From contig DAOULB010000058.1 in NCBI GenBank assembly GCA_034420695.1, positions 1 through 64,000 of the forward strand: a DNA stretch of 64,000 bases, written 5' to 3'. The translations under genes and the position numbers were made by a program. Positions 7,670 to 16,434 of the stretch are shown piece after piece. Positions within the stretch are counted from its first letter, which is position 1; each line of letters begins with the position of its first letter. Source of the DNA: Io17-Chloro-G2 sp034420695 (lineage in GTDB: Bacteria; Chloroflexota; Dehalococcoidia; Lucifugimonadales; UBA3495). The notes below the pieces were generated by a model that saw only the letters and a list, made by a program, of their open reading frames with translations, did no database searches and was not told the DNA's origin.

Positions 7670-9277
7670 CTAGGCCCTGAAGGCGTAGGGCATCATTTCC
7701 ACGGGCACCTCAATCAGGGTGGGTGCATCTATGGAGATTGCCTCTTTCAGCGCCGACTCCAAGGCCTCTGGCCCTTGAGCGCGGACTCCCCGTGCACCGA
7801 AGGACTCAGCGAACTTGACGAAATCGGGGTTCTTCAACTTGGCGCCGTAGTCCCGGCCGTCGAAGCGTGTAACCTGGTCCCTGAGCACGTTGCCGTAGGC
7901 TTCGTCGTTAAACACCACCACGACCACATTGATGCCGTGGTTGACTGCCGTGGACAACTCCTGACAGTTGAACATGAAGCCGCCGTCGCCGGAAATGGCG
8001 ACCACCGGCTTGTCTGGCTGTGCCACCTTGGCGCCCAAGGCCGTGGGATAGGCGTAACCCAAGTTGCCGAAGTAGGAAGAGGTCATGAAGGTCCGAGGTT
8101 CGTAAACCGGGAAGTGGGCCCGGCTGTAATACCCCAACTGGGTCATGCCAGACACCACGATGCCGTCCTCGGGGATTCCGGCCCGCAGAGCCGCAATGTA
8201 AGACTCCTGTGGCTCAACCTTGTAAAGCTCATCGTCCCGCTTGGCCTTGATCTCTTCAAGTTCGGCTTGCCGGTTGGGACGGGCCGGGCCCTTGGCCGCC
8301 AAGGCGGAATGCAGCGCTTCCAGAGTCTCCCTGGCATCTCCCTGTATGCCGAAAGTGTCATTATAGTTGCGGCCCAACTCCTCGGCGTCGATGTCAATCT
8401 GGATGACCTTCTGCCCGGAGAGCAGGTTGGGAGAGGCCATGCGGGTTCCCACTGCCAGAATGACGTCGTGCCCCGACTCCGGCCCTGCAACGGAATCGTC
8501 CCGCTGCCACAGGCCGCCGAGGGACAGGTAATGCTTGTCGGAAATGGCGCCCTTGCCCTCCGGAGTTGCTATTACCGGCGCTTGGAGGTACTCGGCCACT
8601 TGGACCAAAGCGTTGGTAGCGTTGGAAGAGATTGCCCCGCCTCCGACCCAAATCAGCGGGTTAGAGGCGGCGGTCAGCATATCGGCTGCGGTATTGACTT
8701 GGTCCGGGCTGGCGGCAACCTGCCGGACCGCTTCGGGCTCTATCAAGTCCACGTCGGTAAGTTCCGCCAGGGTTTCCGGGGGAATCTCTATTTCCACCGG
8801 CCTGGGCCTGCCGGTCTTGAGGGCGGTGACGGCTTCATGGACCATGTCGGGAATTTCCGCCGGATCCAGGGCCCGCCGGGCGTACTTGGTGATGGGACGT
8901 ATGGAGTCTATCTGGTCGTTCACCTCGTGGAGCATGCCGCGGTTGACGCCGATGAAGTCGCGCTCTATCTGACCGCATACCACCATGATGGGCGAGGAAG
9001 AGGAATAGGCGGTGCCGATGGCCGCTGAAGCGTTAAGCAGGCCCGGGCCCGGCACCATCAAGCAGGTGGCGATGCCCTCGCCGCCGGCCCGGGCGTACCC
9101 GTCGGCCATGTAGGCGGTGGCCTGTTCGTGGCGGGTATTGATGAACCGGATGCCCGGTTCCTGGGCCAAGCCGTCCAAGGCGTGGTACAACTGGACTCCA
9201 GGGAGCCCGAATATCACCCGGACCCCTTCCAGGTACAAAGACTTTGCCAGGGCTTGGCCGCCGGTCATCTGGGCCAT
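7670..9277 (-). CDS. Thiamine pyrophosphate-dependent enzyme, acetolactate synthase large-subunit-like
   Basis: A 535-residue protein of the TPP-dependent decarboxylase/carboligase family (acetolactate synthase, benzoylformate decarboxylase). The N-terminal PYR domain has the catalytic glutamate in TRHEQATAYMADGYAR (about residue 50). A central Rossmann domain spans about 190-320. The C-terminal PP domain has the TPP/Mg motif SGDGGFMFNCQEL...VVVFNDEAYG. No regulatory small subunit is adjacent, arguing against the biosynthetic ALS of branched-chain synthesis and for a 2-oxo-acid decarboxylase or lyase in catabolism. Start ATG 9277 has GGAGG 9 bases upstream. It is monocistronic as far as visible. 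The substrate cannot be read from the sequence. Confidence 0.87.
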   Translation of the reverse strand: MAQMTGGQALAKSLYLEGVRVIFGLPGVQLYHALDGLAQEPGIRFINTRHEQATAYMADGYARAGGEGIATCLMVPGPGLLNASAAIGTAYSSSSPIMVVCGQIERDFIGVNRGMLHEVNDQIDSIRPITKYARRALDPAEIPDMVHEAVTALKTGRPRPVEIEIPPETLAELTDVDLIEPEAVRQVAASPDQVNTAADMLTAASNPLIWVGGGAISSNATNALVQVAEYLQAPVIATPEGKGAISDKHYLSLGGLWQRDDSVAGPESGHDVILAVGTRMASPNLLSGQKVIQIDIDAEELGRNYNDTFGIQGDARETLEALHSALAAKGPARPNRQAELEEIKAKRDDELYKVEPQESYIAALRAGIPEDGIVVSGMTQLGYYSRAHFPVYEPRTFMTSSYFGNLGYAYPTALGAKVAQPDKPVVAISGDGGFMFNCQELSTAVNHGINVVVVVFNDEAYGNVLRDQVTRFDGRDYGAKLKNPDFVKFAESFGARGVRAQGPEALESALKEAISIDAPTLIEVPVEMMPYAFRA

Positions 9278-9449
9278 AGATCGTTCCTCCAGTTATTCTG
9301 TTGGGCTTCGAGTTATGAGGACAGCCCCGGCCCGGCAGGGGCAGGAACCCTAAACCTCAATACCGGCGCCACCCTTAAAGGGCGGCACGCAAGCCAGTAT
9401 ATCCCTTTGCCGCTGCTTGGAAAAGTGCCCACTCGTGCAGCGGCCGGAC

Positions 9450-9683
9450 CTAGTCCCGTTCTGGGGGGAAGGGGATGGGTGTGGGGTCGTAGGGCTCCAG
9501 CCAGTCTTCCCGGTACAAGCCACCCATGGTTTCGCCGGTTTCGGCGTCAACTAGAGTGTAGGCGGCATGGCTGTCGAAATAGCCCTTGCCGGCGATGATG
9601 AACTTCCGGGGAGTCTCAGAGCCGGTGGCAACCCGTTCCCTGACGGCGTCTCCCCGCTCCCACTTGAACTGGGCTTCTACCAA
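9450..9683 (-). CDS. Small conserved-looking hypothetical protein downstream of lhr
   Basis: A 77-residue acidic/aromatic protein of unknown family (FIIAGKGYFDSHAAYTLVD in its middle, a proline-rich end). TTG 9683 is preferred because GGGGAGG lies about 10 bases upstream; an earlier TTG at 9722 would overlap the end of lhr by 20 bases. It follows lhr on the same strand and probably shares its transcript. No motif allows a function. Confidence 0.5.
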   Translation of the reverse strand: MVEAQFKWERGDAVRERVATGSETPRKFIIAGKGYFDSHAAYTLVDAETGETMGGLYREDWLEPYDPTPIPFPPERD

Positions 9684-9702
9684 TTTATGACAACCTCCCC
9701 AC

Positions 9703-12700
9703 CTAGCCTCCGACCGGTTCAAGGGTCCTGTTAACCCGGGATGAATGAAGCAAAGCCCTGGCTTGCTCCAAAGCCGTCTGGTCCGTTTTGGAACGGTCGA
9801 CCATCCGGCCCCCTTCCAATGAGGCCAGGGGAACGCCGTCCCGGTATGCCAGGCGGTTTCCCAGTACGGCGGGCACCTTGTCGCCCGGCGTAAGAATGCC
9901 AGCCAAGTTCAATGGGTCGCAGGCGGAAACAACGACCACTTCCCCGGAAGGCTCCAAGTTCTTGATGCTTCGGAGGGCTTCCACCGCTTCGGGCATGGCG
10001 AACTGCTCGCCGACGAACCCTGAGACAAACCGCCCGCCCCGTATCTCTCCCCGGGCCTCAAGCCTCCGCAGCACCCGAAGCAACTCCCGCCAGGGAGGAG
10101 CCATTGGTTCACGGGCTAACAACTCCGGGAACAGAATGCCGTAGCGCAAGAGAAGCTGCCGCGCCCTGGCCTCAATGGGGTTCTCCTTGGGGTCGGCCGC
10201 TTCCAGCAGGGACCAGCGTCCCTGTCCTTGGGAACGCCTCCTGTTGTTGCGTATGGCGTTGCGCCTGGCCAAGGGGCGCCGCCCGTTGTTTGCCGGGTTG
10301 CCGCTGATGCGGCGGCGCAGCGGTTCCAGGCCGTCGGAGGTTATGCGGCCGGCAGCAGCCAACCGCCAGAGAGCGTCCTCCACGTCGGCGGGAAGCCGGC
10401 GGGTGGCCGTTACCATTTCGGGGAAAAAGCAGGCTCCCCGGCGGGAAAGCAGGACAAGGATTTCGCCGGCGGCCCCGGGAGGAGGGGGTTCCTCTCCGCG
10501 GGGCAGGTCCCAAAGCCAGTCCAGAGACTCCCGCATTGCCACTGTTATGGGTGTAGAACGGGACAGGGGACCCCGTGAGAGGGATGTATTCTCCTGGAGG
10601 GCGGGCCGGGAGAACCGTCCCCAGACGACTTCTCCAGCTAGGCACAGGCTGTCGAGCAGGCCGGCTTGGTAGGCATCGAGGCGGCAGGGGAGCAACTCGG
10701 TTTCCAAGGACCCCGAAGCGGCTTCGAATCCCTGCAACTGTTCAATTATGTCAAGAAGCCCCGCCTCTCCCTGAAGCTTTGACCCCGGCGCAACGTGCTG
10801 CCACTGGAGAAGGAACCGTATGAACACTGCTTGGGACACCGGCTCCGTCTCGCGCCTCAGTCCTCCGATGGTACTGCGGTGAATCCTCGCCAAGATACGC
10901 CGATCGCAAAACTCCTCGGGTCCGCCACTGCCTTGGGACGTGCGGAACCTTCCCCGCAGCAGCGAGCCCTGGACTTCCAGTTGCCCAACTGCGTAGGCTA
11001 CGTCCGAAAGCTCCAAGCCCAAGTTGGAGGCGAACTCGGCGCAAGTGAAGGGCCCGGAGCATTCCGACCAGCCCCGCACCAATGCCTGCAGGGCCTCTTC
11101 CCGGGAGGGAATTGGGCCGTCCAAGGCCGTCACCGGGGTTGCGGGAACAGGCTCCAAGCCGGGAAGGGCCGCCAGCAGCATGGGCAGGGCCTCGGTTGCT
11201 GCCCACGCCTGCCTGCCCCCCGGCAGCGTGACCCGGCAGGCCCGTCCGGCGGCGGCCAGTTGGTCCTGCCAGAGGGCCAATTCTCCGGGTGTTGCCCCAT
11301 TGACCGGGACTGCGTCACTGTCAATAGGGAAGAGGCCCAGAATCATCAAGGCTTCGTGGAGTTCGTCGGCGCTCCTGATTCGAGGCCACGCGTTGGCAGT
11401 CTCTTCCGCTATTGCCCGTGTGTCCAAGGCTCCCAGTTCCTGGGAATCCTCCGGCAGTGCCCGCCTCAGAGAGACCGCCCGGGCCCGTCTCTCTTCCAAT
11501 GGGGCATCGTCCAGGAAGGCATAGGGGGCGGCGTTCAGTATCTGGTGGGAGAATGCCGAAGGCTGCACCGTGTCCCGGGCATAGACCTCTATTTCCCCTC
11601 TCTCGATTCCCCGCAGCACCCCCTTCAAACCATCCAGGTCCATGGCTTCGGTCAGGCAGTCCCGAATCGTCTCGAAGACCAACGGGTGGTCGGGGGGATC
11701 TATGTCTACAGCGACGGCATTGTCCTGGCAGGCAATCTGGGCAGGAAACACCGCCGCCAGCAAGTCGTCAGAGCGCATTCGCTGCAACGGCGCCGGCACC
11801 TTCCTCCCGTTGTTGTTCCGCTGCAAGGCCAGGGCCCTGGTTGCGTCCCAGCGCCATCGGGTGCCGAAGAGCGGGGCCTGCAGCGCCGCTTGCAGCAATA
11901 CGTCGGCTACGTTGTTGCTGCGCAGGTAGCCGAAAATATCCTCCAAGGGGAATGACAGGTTGGGACCAAGGGAAAAGTTGATCCCGTCGTCGGTGGCGGC
12001 AGCTTGAAGCTCGAAGTCGAAAGTCCGGCAGATGCGCTTCCGCAGGGCCATGCCCCACGCCCGGTTGATGCGGGAGCCGAAAGGTGCGTGAATCACCAAC
12101 TGCATCCCGCCGCTCTCGTCAAAGAACCGTTCGGCCACCACCCTGTTGCTGGTGGGGGCCAAGCCCAGTACCCTGATGCCTTCCTCCATGTAGGCGACCA
12201 ATTGGCGAGCGGTTTCCAAGGAAACTCCGGACTCGTCAGCCAGCCACCGGGCTGCTGCCGAGGGTTCTGCAAGCCTTTGAGCCAGTCCCTCCCGGACTTG
12301 GGTGACCTCTTGGGAAAGTTCCCAAGTGCGGCCGGGGGCTTCTCCCAGCCAGAAGGGAATGCTGGGGCTCTGGCCTTGGGCATCTTCGACCCTCACCTTG
12401 CCGCTCTCAACCCGGCGTATCTTCCAAGGGGTGTTGCCCAGCAGGAAAATGTCCCCGGCCATGCTTTCGATGGCGAAGTCCTCGTTGACCGTGCCGACGA
12501 AGGTCTCTTCCGGATCGGCGATGACGTCGTAGTCGGCGTTGTCGGGTATGGCTCCGCCGTTGGTCAGGGCGGTGATGCGGGCTCCGCGGCGCCCCCTCAG
12601 CAGCCCGTTGATGCCGTCCCGGTGCAACAAGCCGCCGGAACGTCCTTGGCGGGGAGCAAACCCTTTGGCCAGTACATCCACGACTTGGTCGAATTTCTGC

Positions 12701-14043
12701 TTGGGGAGGTCGCGGTAGGGATAGGCCCGCCGGCACAGCTTGAAGAGTTGCTCTTCTTCCCACTCCTCGGCAGAACAGGCGGCGACTATCTGCTGGGCCA
12801 GAACGTCCAATGGCCACTCCGGAATTTGCAGGGTGTCCAAGCTGCCCTGCTTCACCGCCCGCAGCAGGGCGGCGGATTCCAGCAGCTCGTCCCGGGTCAA
12901 CGGAAAGAGCCTGCCCTTGGGAGTCCCTCCCACGGTGTGACCCGATCGGCCTACCCGTTGCAGCAGTAGCCCGATGGACCTCGGCGAGCCGATTTGCACC
13001 ACCAAGTCCACCACCCCAATATCTATCCCCAGTTCCAGGGAAGCGGTGGCTACGCACACCTTGACCTGACCTGTTTTCAACTTGTCCTCGGCGGCCAGCC
13101 GCGTTGAGCGGGACAGGCTGCCGTGGTGGGCCACCACCGCTTCTTCACCCAACCGCTCTGCCAGTTGGTGTGCCACCCGCTCCACCAGCCTCCGGGTGTT
13201 GACGAACACCAACGTGGTGTCGTGGGTGCGGGTCATGTCAGTGATCGCGTCCAGGGTCTCGCCCCAAATGTCGTGGGTGGCAATTGGGCCAATTTCCAGG
13301 TCGGGCAACTGGATGTCCAAGTCCAGCTTCCGGGTATGGCCCGTATCCACGACCAGACAGTCGGGCCGGCCTTGGGCGTCGATGTATTCATTGCCCACCA
13401 AGAAGCGGGCGACCTCTTCAATGGGCTTCTGGGTGGCCGACAACCCGATGTTTGTGATAGGACATTTGCTCAGGGCCCTCAGGCGCTCCACCGACAGGGC
13501 GAGGTGGGAGCCCCGCTTGTCATCAGCGACCGCGTGAATTTCGTCCATCACCAGTGTCTTGACCTGTTTCAGCCCTTCTCTGCCGCTGGCCGAGGTCAGC
13601 AGAAGGTACAGTGATTCCGGGGTGGTAATCAGGATGTGGGGCGGCCGCTTGGCCATCCGTTGGCGTTCCGAGGGCGGGGTGTCACCGGTGCGGACGGCGG
13701 TGCGTATCTCCGGAATCGGCATACCCAGGGTTTCAGCAAGGGAGCGTACTTCCTCTAGCGGTGAAGCCAGGTTCTTCTGGATGTCGTTGGACAGTGCCTT
13801 TAGAGGTGAGACGTATACAACTTGGGTCGTCTCCGGAAGCCCTTCTCCCAGGCCCTGCCTAACCAGGTCGTCGATGCAGGTGAGGAAGGCGGCCAGAGTC
13901 TTGCCCGACCCTGTGGGAGCGGCAATCAAGGTATGCATCCCCCGGGCAATGGCCGGCCATCCTTGGGCTTGTGCCTCGGTGGGGCCCTTAAACCTGCTGC
14001 TAAACCAAGCGCGAATTATCGGGTGAAACTGGGCGAGGGACAT
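9703..14043 (-). CDS. lhr: Large ATP-dependent helicase Lhr
   Basis: At 1446 residues this matches the long bacterial Lhr family, superfamily 2 3'-5' helicases linked to DNA repair. RecA-like domain 1 has motif I APTGSGKT (about residue 41), motif Ia YVSPLKALSND, motif II MDEIHA and motif III LSATQ. RecA-like domain 2 has FVNTRRLVERVA, ATASLELGIDIG and QRVGRSGH (motif VI). The winged-helix, Lhr-core and DUF1998-free C-terminal regions follow, including the long Lhr-CTD seen in the mycobacterial-type protein. The start ATG 14043 fits the family N-terminus (FHPIIRAWFSSRFKGPTEAQ). It is transcribed away from the Nudix gene end. Identity is secure. Confidence 0.95.
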   Translation of the reverse strand: MSLAQFHPIIRAWFSSRFKGPTEAQAQGWPAIARGMHTLIAAPTGSGKTLAAFLTCIDDLVRQGLGEGLPETTQVVYVSPLKALSNDIQKNLASPLEEVRSLAETLGMPIPEIRTAVRTGDTPPSERQRMAKRPPHILITTPESLYLLLTSASGREGLKQVKTLVMDEIHAVADDKRGSHLALSVERLRALSKCPITNIGLSATQKPIEEVARFLVGNEYIDAQGRPDCLVVDTGHTRKLDLDIQLPDLEIGPIATHDIWGETLDAITDMTRTHDTTLVFVNTRRLVERVAHQLAERLGEEAVVAHHGSLSRSTRLAAEDKLKTGQVKVCVATASLELGIDIGVVDLVVQIGSPRSIGLLLQRVGRSGHTVGGTPKGRLFPLTRDELLESAALLRAVKQGSLDTLQIPEWPLDVLAQQIVAACSAEEWEEEQLFKLCRRAYPYRDLPKQKFDQVVDVLAKGFAPRQGRSGGLLHRDGINGLLRGRRGARITALTNGGAIPDNADYDVIADPEETFVGTVNEDFAIESMAGDIFLLGNTPWKIRRVESGKVRVEDAQGQSPSIPFWLGEAPGRTWELSQEVTQVREGLAQRLAEPSAAARWLADESGVSLETARQLVAYMEEGIRVLGLAPTSNRVVAERFFDESGGMQLVIHAPFGSRINRAWGMALRKRICRTFDFELQAAATDDGINFSLGPNLSFPLEDIFGYLRSNNVADVLLQAALQAPLFGTRWRWDATRALALQRNNNGRKVPAPLQRMRSDDLLAAVFPAQIACQDNAVAVDIDPPDHPLVFETIRDCLTEAMDLDGLKGVLRGIERGEIEVYARDTVQPSAFSHQILNAAPYAFLDDAPLEERRARAVSLRRALPEDSQELGALDTRAIAEETANAWPRIRSADELHEALMILGLFPIDSDAVPVNGATPGELALWQDQLAAAGRACRVTLPGGRQAWAATEALPMLLAALPGLEPVPATPVTALDGPIPSREEALQALVRGWSECSGPFTCAEFASNLGLELSDVAYAVGQLEVQGSLLRGRFRTSQGSGGPEEFCDRRILARIHRSTIGGLRRETEPVSQAVFIRFLLQWQHVAPGSKLQGEAGLLDIIEQLQGFEAASGSLETELLPCRLDAYQAGLLDSLCLAGEVVWGRFSRPALQENTSLSRGPLSRSTPITVAMRESLDWLWDLPRGEEPPPPGAAGEILVLLSRRGACFFPEMVTATRRLPADVEDALWRLAAAGRITSDGLEPLRRRISGNPANNGRRPLARRNAIRNNRRRSQGQGRWSLLEAADPKENPIEARARQLLLRYGILFPELLAREPMAPPWRELLRVLRRLEARGEIRGGRFVSGFVGEQFAMPEAVEALRSIKNLEPSGEVVVVSACDPLNLAGILTPGDKVPAVLGNRLAYRDGVPLASLEGGRMVDRSKTDQTALEQARALLHSSRVNRTLEPVGG

Positions 14044-14130
14044 GGGCCAAGTTTAGCATAGGGCCGGGGAACTGGCTTGGCCGGAGTGTCAGTACAGGAC
14101 AGTTTTGGAGAGGACTATCGGGAAAGGAGG

Positions 14131-14901
14131 TCAGTCGAATGTGCTGGAACGGGGCATGAAGAACTCCCCCTGCTGCCGGTCAATGAACCCGTCGATCCAG
14201 CCGGGGACAATGCCGGGGCTTTCCAGAGCGGCCCGGACTATGCTCTTGTTGAACACGCTGATTTCCTCGGCTTCCAGAAACCAATCGACGTCGGCCCACC
14301 GGCATTCGGCGATTTCCTCAGCCTGGATCCGGATTTCGTGGCTCAGCGGAGCAAGGCGGCAGACGAAATAAATGTCCGACTTGCCGTAGCGGTATTGGTG
14401 CCAGTGGCGGAAACAGGCAAGGGACTCGAAGCTGGTCTCGATGCCGGTCTCTTCCATGACCTCCCGCATCACTGCGTCGGCCAAGTGCTCGCCTTGGAGG
14501 AGCGCTCCTCCCGGGAGTTTCAGCGAGGGTGTGCGGCCGCGAAAGCCATACTTCTCACGCACCACCAGCAGTTCACGGTCGTCGTTCAGTACAACACCGC
14601 CGGCCCCGATGTAGTGGGTGGCGAAGGGCGGGATAAAAGTATCCGGCTCCAGCCGGTGGATAAGCATCAAGTAGTGATCGCCGCTGTGATGGAAAACGAA
14701 TCCGGCCTCCACCGCCACCGGAATCAACTGGGACTTTTCAATGGGCACTTCCAACCAGACAGCCTTAAATCCCTGGGCCTCCCAGGCTGCCAGGGAATCA
14801 GCCAGCCGCAGCCGGAAGATTCCCGCATCAGTGTCCAAGGCTTGGGGGCTGATAACCACGCCGCCAAAGGGATTGGGAGATGATTCAATCAGTTCTGCCA
14901 A
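14131..14901 (-). CDS. Nudix hydrolase with NUDT6-type pre-Nudix domain
   Basis: A 256-residue protein with two parts. Residues ~1-100 are an acetyltransferase-fold pre-Nudix domain (FGGVVISPQ..., KAVWLEVPIEKSQLIPVA, GFVFHHS) as in eukaryotic NUDT6 and plant NUDT proteins. The Nudix domain follows (THYIGAGGVVLND) with the complete box G(x5)E(x7)REVMEETGI. It should hydrolyse a nucleoside-diphosphate-linked substrate such as NADH, ADP-ribose or CoA. An open frame extends upstream to 15189 but crosses the divergent gene. TTG 14901 with GGAGG 6 bases before it and an extended -10 promoter at 14962-14970 supports the short form. GTG 14931 is the alternative. Confidence 0.85.
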   Translation of the reverse strand: MAELIESSPNPFGGVVISPQALDTDAGIFRLRLADSLAAWEAQGFKAVWLEVPIEKSQLIPVAVEAGFVFHHSGDHYLMLIHRLEPDTFIPPFATHYIGAGGVVLNDDRELLVVREKYGFRGRTPSLKLPGGALLQGEHLADAVMREVMEETGIETSFESLACFRHWHQYRYGKSDIYFVCRLAPLSHEIRIQAEEIAECRWADVDWFLEAEEISVFNKSIVRAALESPGIVPGWIDGFIDRQQGEFFMPRSSTFD

Positions 14902-14961
14902 ACCTGCCCTCCAATCGCGGCCTGATTTCACTTGCCGGCTGAATGCTCTCTTTGGAGCGGA

Positions 14962-14970
14962 AGTATAGCA
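14962..14970 (-). promoter_or_regulatory. Extended -10 promoter of the Nudix gene
   Basis: On the minus strand TGC-TATACT forms an extended -10 element with no clear -35. Transcription would begin near 14955, about 55 bases before the chosen TTG start. Confidence 0.45.
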
Positions 14971-14994
14971 CAACCTCCTCAATTGACTTCCAAA

Positions 14995-15023
14995 TTGACT
15001 TGGTTGGCCGCCGGGCGTTAAAT
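14995..15023 (+). promoter_or_regulatory. Sigma-70-type promoter of the mycothiol-dependent-type gene
   Basis: TTGACT (14995-15000), a 17-base spacer and TTAAAT (15018-15023). The predicted start near 15030 gives a 70-base leader before ATG 15100. It is back-to-back with the Nudix promoter. Confidence 0.55.
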
Positions 15024-15099
15024 GGTTGGAGCCGAAAGACAAGGCCCTCCGGTGAATGAGTAGGCGGAGGCCGCTGGCGGGGCCATTAGGAGCGCTGAA

Positions 15100-15945
15100 A
15101 TGCCCAGCGAAATGCAGGAAACAATCGACTTGGTGAACACGACCGCGGGGAGGCTGCTGGAATTTCTGAGGGGCATGGGCCCGGAGCAATGGTCAGCGGC
15201 CAGCGCTTGCGAGGGCTGGACCGTGGCGGATGCTGTGGGACACCTTTCCACCAGCGCGGGCACTTGGGCCACGTCCCTGGCCAGAGCGATGGAGGGTGTG
15301 TCGGATCCGCCCCCAGGGCAGAGTTTCTTGGAGCCGGGCTACCGAGGGGACCGGGGTTCCTCCATCATCGCCCAGAGCGCCATCGCCTACCGGGAAGAGG
15401 CGGGGTCGGAACTCTTGAACAAGTATGAATCGGGATATGCCGGGCTGAAGGACCAGATGGCTAAGCTGAGGGAAGAGGACTGGACCAAGCCCTGCTTCCA
15501 CCGTCGGGGTCCCATGCCCGTTGGCGATTATGTCGCCCTGCGGGTGCAGGAGTTGGCGGTCCATAGCTGGGACATTCGATGGGGACTGGAAACAGGGGCC
15601 GAGATGTGGCAAGAGCCGCTGCCGCTGCTGGTAGGGCGCGTCCCTAGGTGGCTGGCCAACGCCTTCCGGCCCGGCTTGGATCTGCCTACTCCGGTGCGTT
15701 ACCGGTTCCAGGTTGATGGCCCGGCCCCGGTCAACGAAGACCTGCTGGTGACCGGAGACGAGTTCCGGACCGAAAAAGGAGCCCACGGAGAGCCCGACGT
15801 CGTATTCCGGACTGACACCGGAAACTACATCCTGCTGATTTACGGGCGCCTGAATGTTGCCGGGGCCATCGCCGAGGGCAGAATCCAAGTTGACGGAAAC
15901 CAGGACCAAGCCGCCAACTTCACTGTCTGGTTCCAGGGGTTTTAG
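15100..15945 (+). CDS. Maleylpyruvate isomerase-family (DinB/MDMPI) mycothiol-dependent-type protein
   Basis: A 281-residue protein. Residues ~1-170 form a DinB-like four-helix domain of the mycothiol-dependent maleylpyruvate isomerase type (LVNTTAGRLLEFLRG, ACEGWTVADAVGHLS with the metal-binding His, later LAVHSWDIRWGL with a second His). Residues ~180-281 are an MDMPI_C/SCP2-like domain (PDVVFRTDTGNYILLIYGRL). Members isomerise maleylpyruvate or act as thiol-dependent transferases. GGAG lies 7 bases before ATG 15100. It converges with the aspartyl-protease gene and the two overlap by 4 bases. A mycothiol-type formaldehyde dehydrogenase gene lies 490 bases away, which suggests a low-molecular-weight thiol in this cell. 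Confidence 0.75.
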   Translation: MPSEMQETIDLVNTTAGRLLEFLRGMGPEQWSAASACEGWTVADAVGHLSTSAGTWATSLARAMEGVSDPPPGQSFLEPGYRGDRGSSIIAQSAIAYREEAGSELLNKYESGYAGLKDQMAKLREEDWTKPCFHRRGPMPVGDYVALRVQELAVHSWDIRWGLETGAEMWQEPLPLLVGRVPRWLANAFRPGLDLPTPVRYRFQVDGPAPVNEDLLVTGDEFRTEKGAHGEPDVVFRTDTGNYILLIYGRLNVAGAIAEGRIQVDGNQDQAANFTVWFQGF

Positions 15946-16355
15946 CGGGGAGCGGCCCCACGCGCGCCAACCCTTGGAGTCAGTAGGGCCAGCAAGGCCG
16001 GGATGCCTTCGAATGGCCGGTCTATTTCGATGGTCTCGTTTACCGGATTAACCTTCAGGCCCAGGGCCTGCATGCTGGTGGAACCCAGCAAGGGCGTGGA
16101 AACGTCCATGGCGCCCAACAAGATACCGGCTTCCCTATCTTGCAATCGCATATAGGCCGCCGTTACCGGCATTTCCGCCAGGGAACTGTTTGCTGTAAGG
16201 ACCTTGGTGGTCACGCTGCCAAAGGTGATGCCCAACTCCTCAGCAAGGGCTGGGCTGACCAAAGTGTAGAAGGAGCCGGTATCCACCAGGAATTCCACCT
16301 CGGTGAGTTTGTCTTGGCTAGGCCCAAGCTCCGCGGTTGCCTTGACCATCCCCAT
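15942..16355 (-). CDS. Retropepsin-like (clan AA) aspartyl protease family protein
   Basis: A 137-residue soluble protein with the single-lobe retropepsin signature FLVDTGSFYTLVSPALAE near residue 23. The DTGS active-site motif is followed by the hydrophobic flap segment and the late ILLGAMD block in place of the second conserved motif. Such proteins act as homodimers. No signal peptide or membrane segment is visible, so it should be cytoplasmic. Its stop overlaps the stop of the convergent MDMPI gene (15942-15945). Substrate unknown; bacterial members are largely uncharacterised. Confidence 0.7.
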   Translation of the reverse strand: MGMVKATAELGPSQDKLTEVEFLVDTGSFYTLVSPALAEELGITFGSVTTKVLTANSSLAEMPVTAAYMRLQDREAGILLGAMDVSTPLLGSTSMQALGLKVNPVNETIEIDRPFEGIPALLALLTPRVGARGAAPR

Positions 16356-16434
16356 AAAACAGCCCCCTAACCGCTACGGTGTGAGCTTATCAACTGTACG
16401 ACACACAGGCCGCTCGTGGATATTGCCGTCATTG

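Noticed and set aside
7586..9028. 480-codon forward open frame opposite the TPP enzyme gene
   Set aside because: It is an antisense shadow of a clearly conserved gene, created by high G+C and codon bias; the product has no family character.
10795..12969. Long forward frames opposite lhr (386 and 321 codons)
   Set aside because: Antisense to the conserved Lhr helicase; proline/glutamine-rich shadow composition and no start signals.
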